A stretch of 9,183 bases of DNA from Clostridia bacterium. GTDB taxonomy: Bacteria; Bacillota; Clostridia; UBA1381. Made by a program: the position numbers and the translations under genes. The notes beneath the pieces were generated by a model. That model saw nothing but the letters and a program-made list of their open reading frames with translations, did not search any database and was not told where the DNA came from. How positions within the stretch are numbered: position 1 is the stretch's first letter; each line of letters opens with the position of its first letter. Of the stretch, positions 6,866 to 9,183 are shown in pieces. Where the stretch lies: contig JAFXBO010000069.1 in assembly GCA_017521775.1 (NCBI GenBank), positions 1 to 9,183 on the forward strand, written 5' to 3'.

Positions 6866-7360
6866 TTATGCTTCAAATAATTCATCAACTGTATCATTCA
6901 TAATGCTTTCAATATCATTTTTTTCTGCAACAGCCGACAAAACAAGCTCACTTATCATAATTTGCTTTGCGTTATTGAGCATTTTTCTCTCACTCGTTGA
7001 AAGACCTTTTGATTTATCTCTGTACATAAGCTCTTTAACAACGCCCAAAACCTGATAAATATCCCCTGTTTTTATCTTCTGCATATTTTCACGATGCCTT
7101 TTATTCCAGTTATCGTTCTCAAAAACAGGCATTTTTCTGAATTCCTCCAAAACCTTTGCCCCTTCTTTTTTATCGATAACAACTCTGACACCAATTTCAT
7201 CACAGTTATCCATTGGAATCATGACAGTCATTTCGCCTGTCAAAGTCATCTTCATAACATAATATGACTGTTTTTTGCCAAGCACTATTCTTTCTTCAAT
7301 AGCTTCAATCACGCCTGCTCCATACATAGGATATACAATTTTATCTCCGATGTTATACAT
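6866..7360 (-). CDS. carD: CarD family transcriptional regulator
   Basis: CarD/CdnL proteins bind the RNA polymerase beta subunit and stabilise open promoter complexes, especially at housekeeping and rRNA promoters. The 164-residue length is typical. The N-terminal Tudor-like RNA polymerase interaction domain (about 1-60) begins with the hallmark YNIGDKIVYPMYGAGVI (2-18). The helical DNA-binding domain (about 65-155) contains NDNWNKRHREN with Trp85, matching the tryptophan (W85 in mycobacterial CarD) that wedges into the upstream edge of the -10 element. KSKGLSTSERKML (116-128) is also conserved. The ATG at 7360 has AAGGTG at 7372-7367, 6 bases upstream. It has its own promoter and a strong terminator, so it is probably expressed as a single gene. 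CarD genes are often found close to ispD in Clostridia, and that neighbourhood is partly kept here. Confidence 0.94.
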   Translation of the reverse strand: MYNIGDKIVYPMYGAGVIEAIEERIVLGKKQSYYVMKMTLTGEMTVMIPMDNCDEIGVRVVIDKKEGAKVLEEFRKMPVFENDNWNKRHRENMQKIKTGDIYQVLGVVKELMYRDKSKGLSTSERKMLNNAKQIMISELVLSAVAEKNDIESIMNDTVDELFEA

Positions 7361-7407
7361 TTATGACACCTTCTTAATCTGCTAATAAAAGCATTCTACA
7401 CCATTAT

Positions 7408-7436
7408 ATTATACCACATAATGCCACAAAAGTCAA
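7408..7436 (-). promoter_or_regulatory. Sigma-A promoter of carD
   Basis: On the minus strand TTGACT (7436-7431), a 17-base spacer and TATAAT (7413-7408) form a nearly perfect sigma-A promoter. A second TATAAT overlaps at 7408-7403, which may shift or duplicate the start site. The predicted transcript begins about 40 bases upstream of the carD start codon. It lies between rmuC and carD, so carD can be transcribed independently of rmuC. Confidence 0.88.
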
Positions 7437-7468
7437 ATTAAGATTTTAAAATTTTTTAAACTTTTTTA

Positions 7469-8665
7469 TTATTCAAGCTCTATAATTTCATCATTTTCGA
7501 CACTCTCAACACTTCTTAATTGCCTTTGAATTGCCCTTGTTCTTACTCCGACAAGTGCATCAAGCTCTTTGTTCGCCTGATTAATTCTCTGTTGAGCTGC
7601 TTCTATGACCTTTTCAAATTTATCAAATTCGGTTTTAACTGCACCAAGAATTCTCCAGACCTCTTGTGAGCGCTTTTGGATTGCAAGTGTTTTAAAGCCC
7701 ATTTGAATGCCGTTTAAAAGTGCTGCCATTGTACTTGGACCTGCGACATTGATATGATATTCTCTCTGAAGGTATTCAACAAGTCCCGTTGTATTAATAA
7801 CCTCAGCATAAAGTCCCTCAAATGGCAGGAACATAATCGCAAAATCGGTTGTATATGGCACTTCAATGTATTTGGTATGTATATCCTTGGCAAAGCTCTT
7901 AATTCTTGTTATTAGAACGGATGAGGCTTGTTTAATAGCATCTGTATCTCCACTCTCATATGCTTCTCTTAAATTTAAGTATGCGTCCTGAGGAAATTTT
8001 GAGTCGATAGGAAGATATACAAACCCACCATCTCCCGATGGCATTTTAACTGCAAATTCAACCACATTTTTACTGTTTGGAACAGTTGCAACATTTTCCT
8101 CATACTGCTCAACAGACAAAATTTCCTTTAATATCGCCCCAAGCTGAATTTCTCCCAATATTCCCCTTGTCTTAACATTTGAGAGTACCTTTTTTAAATC
8201 TCCTACTCCTGAGGCAAGGCTTTGCATTTCGCCCAGACCCTTATAAACCTGCTCAAGTCTTTCACTCACAAGCTTAAAGGATTGATTCATCTTATCTTCC
8301 AAGGTTTTTTGCAATTTTTCATCAACTGTTCTTCTCATTTCATCAAGTTTTTTTGAATTTTCTTCAGAAATATCGGTAAGCTTTTTTTCAACAGTCTGTC
8401 TTATTGCCTCTAACTTTTGTTCGTTCATTGACTCATATGTTTTAAAACGATTTTCAAGTCTGTTAAAGCTTTCAGAAAGTGCTTTTTCTTGCTTTTCATC
8501 TGCATTTTTCTGATTTGTGGAAATCAATTCGCCCATTGTTTTTACAGAGTTCTGTATTGATTGTGATGCATCTGTTATAGGCTTTGATACATCATCAGAT
8601 TTTTTTGTTATTAATATAATTTGTAAAATTAAAATTATTAATGCTAATATTATGATTATTTCCAT
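7469..8665 (-). CDS. rmuC: DNA recombination protein RmuC
   Basis: RmuC family proteins limit recombination between inverted repeats and have a predicted PD-(D/E)XK-related nuclease domain; the exact biochemical activity is poorly known. The 398-residue protein begins with a membrane anchor (residues 2-20, almost all Ile, Leu and Ala). A long charged coiled coil follows (about 35-145), including repeated EKKL/DEKL segments around 93-118. The RmuC domain covers about 150-375. Markers are GILGEIQLGAILKEIL (168-183), VEFAVKMP (202-209), LPIDSKFP (218-225) with the Asp221/Lys223 pair, and FAIMFLPFEGLYAEVI (275-290). The C-terminus is acidic. The start at 8665 has AAGGAGT (8677-8671) 5 bases upstream and a strong promoter behind it. 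No convincing terminator follows; the carD promoter begins 32 bases after its stop. Confidence 0.93.
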   Translation of the reverse strand: MEIIIILALIILILQIILITKKSDDVSKPITDASQSIQNSVKTMGELISTNQKNADEKQEKALSESFNRLENRFKTYESMNEQKLEAIRQTVEKKLTDISEENSKKLDEMRRTVDEKLQKTLEDKMNQSFKLVSERLEQVYKGLGEMQSLASGVGDLKKVLSNVKTRGILGEIQLGAILKEILSVEQYEENVATVPNSKNVVEFAVKMPSGDGGFVYLPIDSKFPQDAYLNLREAYESGDTDAIKQASSVLITRIKSFAKDIHTKYIEVPYTTDFAIMFLPFEGLYAEVINTTGLVEYLQREYHINVAGPSTMAALLNGIQMGFKTLAIQKRSQEVWRILGAVKTEFDKFEKVIEAAQQRINQANKELDALVGVRTRAIQRQLRSVESVENDEIIELE

Positions 8666-8696
8666 ATTTAACTCCTTTTTTAAATTTTATATTTAT

Positions 8697-8725
8697 ATTA
8701 TACATATTTTAAAAATAAAGGTCAA
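8697..8725 (-). promoter_or_regulatory. Sigma-A promoter of rmuC
   Basis: On the minus strand TTGACC (8725-8720), a 17-base spacer and TATAAT (8702-8697) form a near-consensus promoter. The predicted start is near 8690, giving a leader of about 25 bases that carries the AAGGAGT site. The -35 box lies only about 22 bases from the Shine-Dalgarno site of the divergent lipoprotein gene. Confidence 0.87.
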
Positions 8726-8746
8726 TAATAATATCGTAAAAACTTT

Positions 8747-8753
8747 AAGGAGG
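8747..8753 (+). promoter_or_regulatory. Consensus Shine-Dalgarno site of the lipoprotein gene
   Basis: AAGGAGG at 8747-8753 lies 8 bases before the ATG at 8762. This perfect site fixes the start codon and argues that the small gene is real and well translated. No sigma-A promoter of similar quality could be found for it in the 96-base divergent gap. Confidence 0.85.
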
Positions 8754-8761
8754 AAACGAAA

Positions 8762-9043
8762 ATGAAAAAAACAAAATATATTTTGATTTCAACATTGGTA
8801 TTTTTGCTTTTGACAGGTTGCGGAAGTAACGATAATAACACAGGAACTAACTCAACTAACCAGGGAAATAACAATGGCACAAACGCAGTTGAGGATATCG
8901 GAGACGGAGTTATTGACGGTGTTGAAAATGCAGGAGACGGAATTATTGACGGTGCTGAAGATATCGGAAACGGTGTTAAAAAGAGCATGGACAATATGAT
9001 GGGAAAAAACGGAAACAATAATAGTTCAAACAGTGGAAAATAA
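8762..9043 (+). CDS. Small repeat-containing lipoprotein, function unknown
   Basis: A 93-residue secreted lipoprotein that I cannot assign to a named family. MKKTKY is followed by a hydrophobic stretch and the lipobox LTGC (17-20), so signal peptidase II would cut before Cys20 and the mature 74-residue protein would be tethered to the outer face of the membrane. The mature chain starts with an Asn/Thr/Gly-rich linker (22-41). Three 11-residue repeats follow (43-53, 54-64, 65-75) with the pattern V/A-E-D/N-x-G-D/N-G-V/I-x-D/K-G/S. A second Asn/Ser-rich low-complexity tail ends the protein (81-93). The repeats look amphipathic, with Val/Ile at regular steps and Asp/Glu between. It is transcribed divergently from rmuC, and a strong terminator follows within a few bases. 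Similar short Gly/Asp repeat lipoproteins occur in Firmicutes, but a specific role would be a guess. Confidence 0.82.
   Translation: MKKTKYILISTLVFLLLTGCGSNDNNTGTNSTNQGNNNGTNAVEDIGDGVIDGVENAGDGIIDGAEDIGNGVKKSMDNMMGKNGNNNSSNSGK
8888..8986 (+). repeat. Three tandem 33-base units encoding 11-residue repeats
   Basis: Units lie at 8888-8920, 8921-8953 and 8954-8986. The first two share the DNA block GGAGACGG (A/G)(G/A) followed by TTATTGACGGT. The third keeps GAAGATATCGGA and (A/G)ACGG but diverges at its end, giving GNGVKKS. This fits duplication of a 33-base module inside the lipoprotein gene, followed by drift of the last copy. Confidence 0.75.
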
Positions 9044-9075
9044 AAAAATACCCCAATTATTTTGGGGTATTTTTT
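9043..9075. terminator. Bidirectional intrinsic terminator
   Basis: ATACCCCAA (9048-9056) pairs with TTGGGGTAT (9062-9070) around a TTATT loop. Flanking A-run (9043-9047) and T-run (9071-9075) extend the pairing and give a U-rich tail on both strands. On the plus strand it ends the lipoprotein gene, whose stop it overlaps by one base. On the minus strand it directly follows, and overlaps, the stop codon of the partial gene at the right edge. Confidence 0.9.
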
Positions 9076-9183
9076 ATTTTTCCATAAGCTTTTTAATTCT
9101 GATATCGTCACCTTTAAATCCGAAAATCTTAAAGCTTTCATAAATTCTTGAGGTTAATCTTACGCTATAATTTTCAGAAAACT
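9074..9183 (-). CDS. C-terminal end of an unidentified protein, cut by the window edge
   Basis: On the minus strand a frame is open from the window edge to TAA at 9076-9074, giving 35 residues that start FSENYSVRLTSRIYESF and end RIKKLMEK. Three points support a real gene: the frame has no stops, its composition is ordinary and protein-like (mixed basic, acidic and aromatic residues), and its stop sits on a bidirectional terminator. It converges on the lipoprotein gene. The fragment is too short for me to recognise a family, and the start and most of the gene lie beyond base 9183. Confidence 0.6.
   Translation of the reverse strand, partial: FSENYSVRLTSRIYESFKIFGFKGDDIRIKKLMEK

Noticed and set aside
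7438..7468. AT-rich inverted repeat after rmuC as a terminator.
   Set aside because: The arms are only A and T, and no T-run follows on the minus strand; it may be chance in an AT-rich gap or an UP-like element for carD.
8722..9141. A 139-codon open frame on the minus strand with Pro/Ser/Phe-rich sequence.
   Set aside because: It is antisense to the lipoprotein gene, its Pro/Ser repeats mirror that gene's 33-base modules, it crosses the bidirectional terminator and it has no ribosome binding site.
1..9183. Mobile element, phage genes, CRISPR array or tRNA genes.
   Set aside because: No transposase, integrase, terminal inverted repeats, regularly spaced repeats or tRNA-like cloverleaf were seen.

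Overview
The window looks like a chromosomal segment of a low-GC, Gram-positive anaerobe, most likely of class Clostridia. The evidence is the AT-rich sequence, strong AGGAGG-type ribosome binding sites, textbook sigma-A promoters with 17-bp spacers, a FakA/YloV-type fatty acid kinase, a DUF2156 protein, a CarD regulator and the non-mevalonate isoprenoid genes ispD and ispF. Nothing points to a phage, plasmid or insertion sequence, and there is no CRISPR array.

Plus strand, 1-5923: five genes in the same direction. The window opens inside fakA, about 45 codons after its start. A weak hairpin follows it. Then come a DUF2156 protein, a cytoplasmic CE15-like (glucuronoyl/acetylxylan esterase type) alpha/beta hydrolase, a large cytoplasmic DUF4838 protein related to alpha-glucuronidases, and ispF. 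The last four are separated by only 14-22 bases and each has its own Shine-Dalgarno site, so they probably form one transcript. The esterase/DUF4838 pair is the accessory-looking part, and may process uronic-acid-bearing oligosaccharides inside the cell.

About 5965-6160: a structured RNA gene with its own strong promoter, a long closing stem, a large central open region, an apical stem and a terminal U-run. Its length of about 195 nt and its architecture fit 6S RNA. It sits between the convergent ispF (plus) and ispD (minus) genes, and its terminal T-run overlaps the ispD stop codon.

Minus strand, 8665-6159: rmuC, then carD, then ispD. rmuC and carD each have a near-consensus promoter. A strong intrinsic terminator lies between carD and ispD, so ispD seems to depend on read-through or on a promoter not visible here.

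8762-9183: a small plus-strand lipoprotein with three 11-residue repeats is divergent from rmuC. A bidirectional terminator ends it and also ends the 3' end of an unidentified minus-strand gene that runs off the window.
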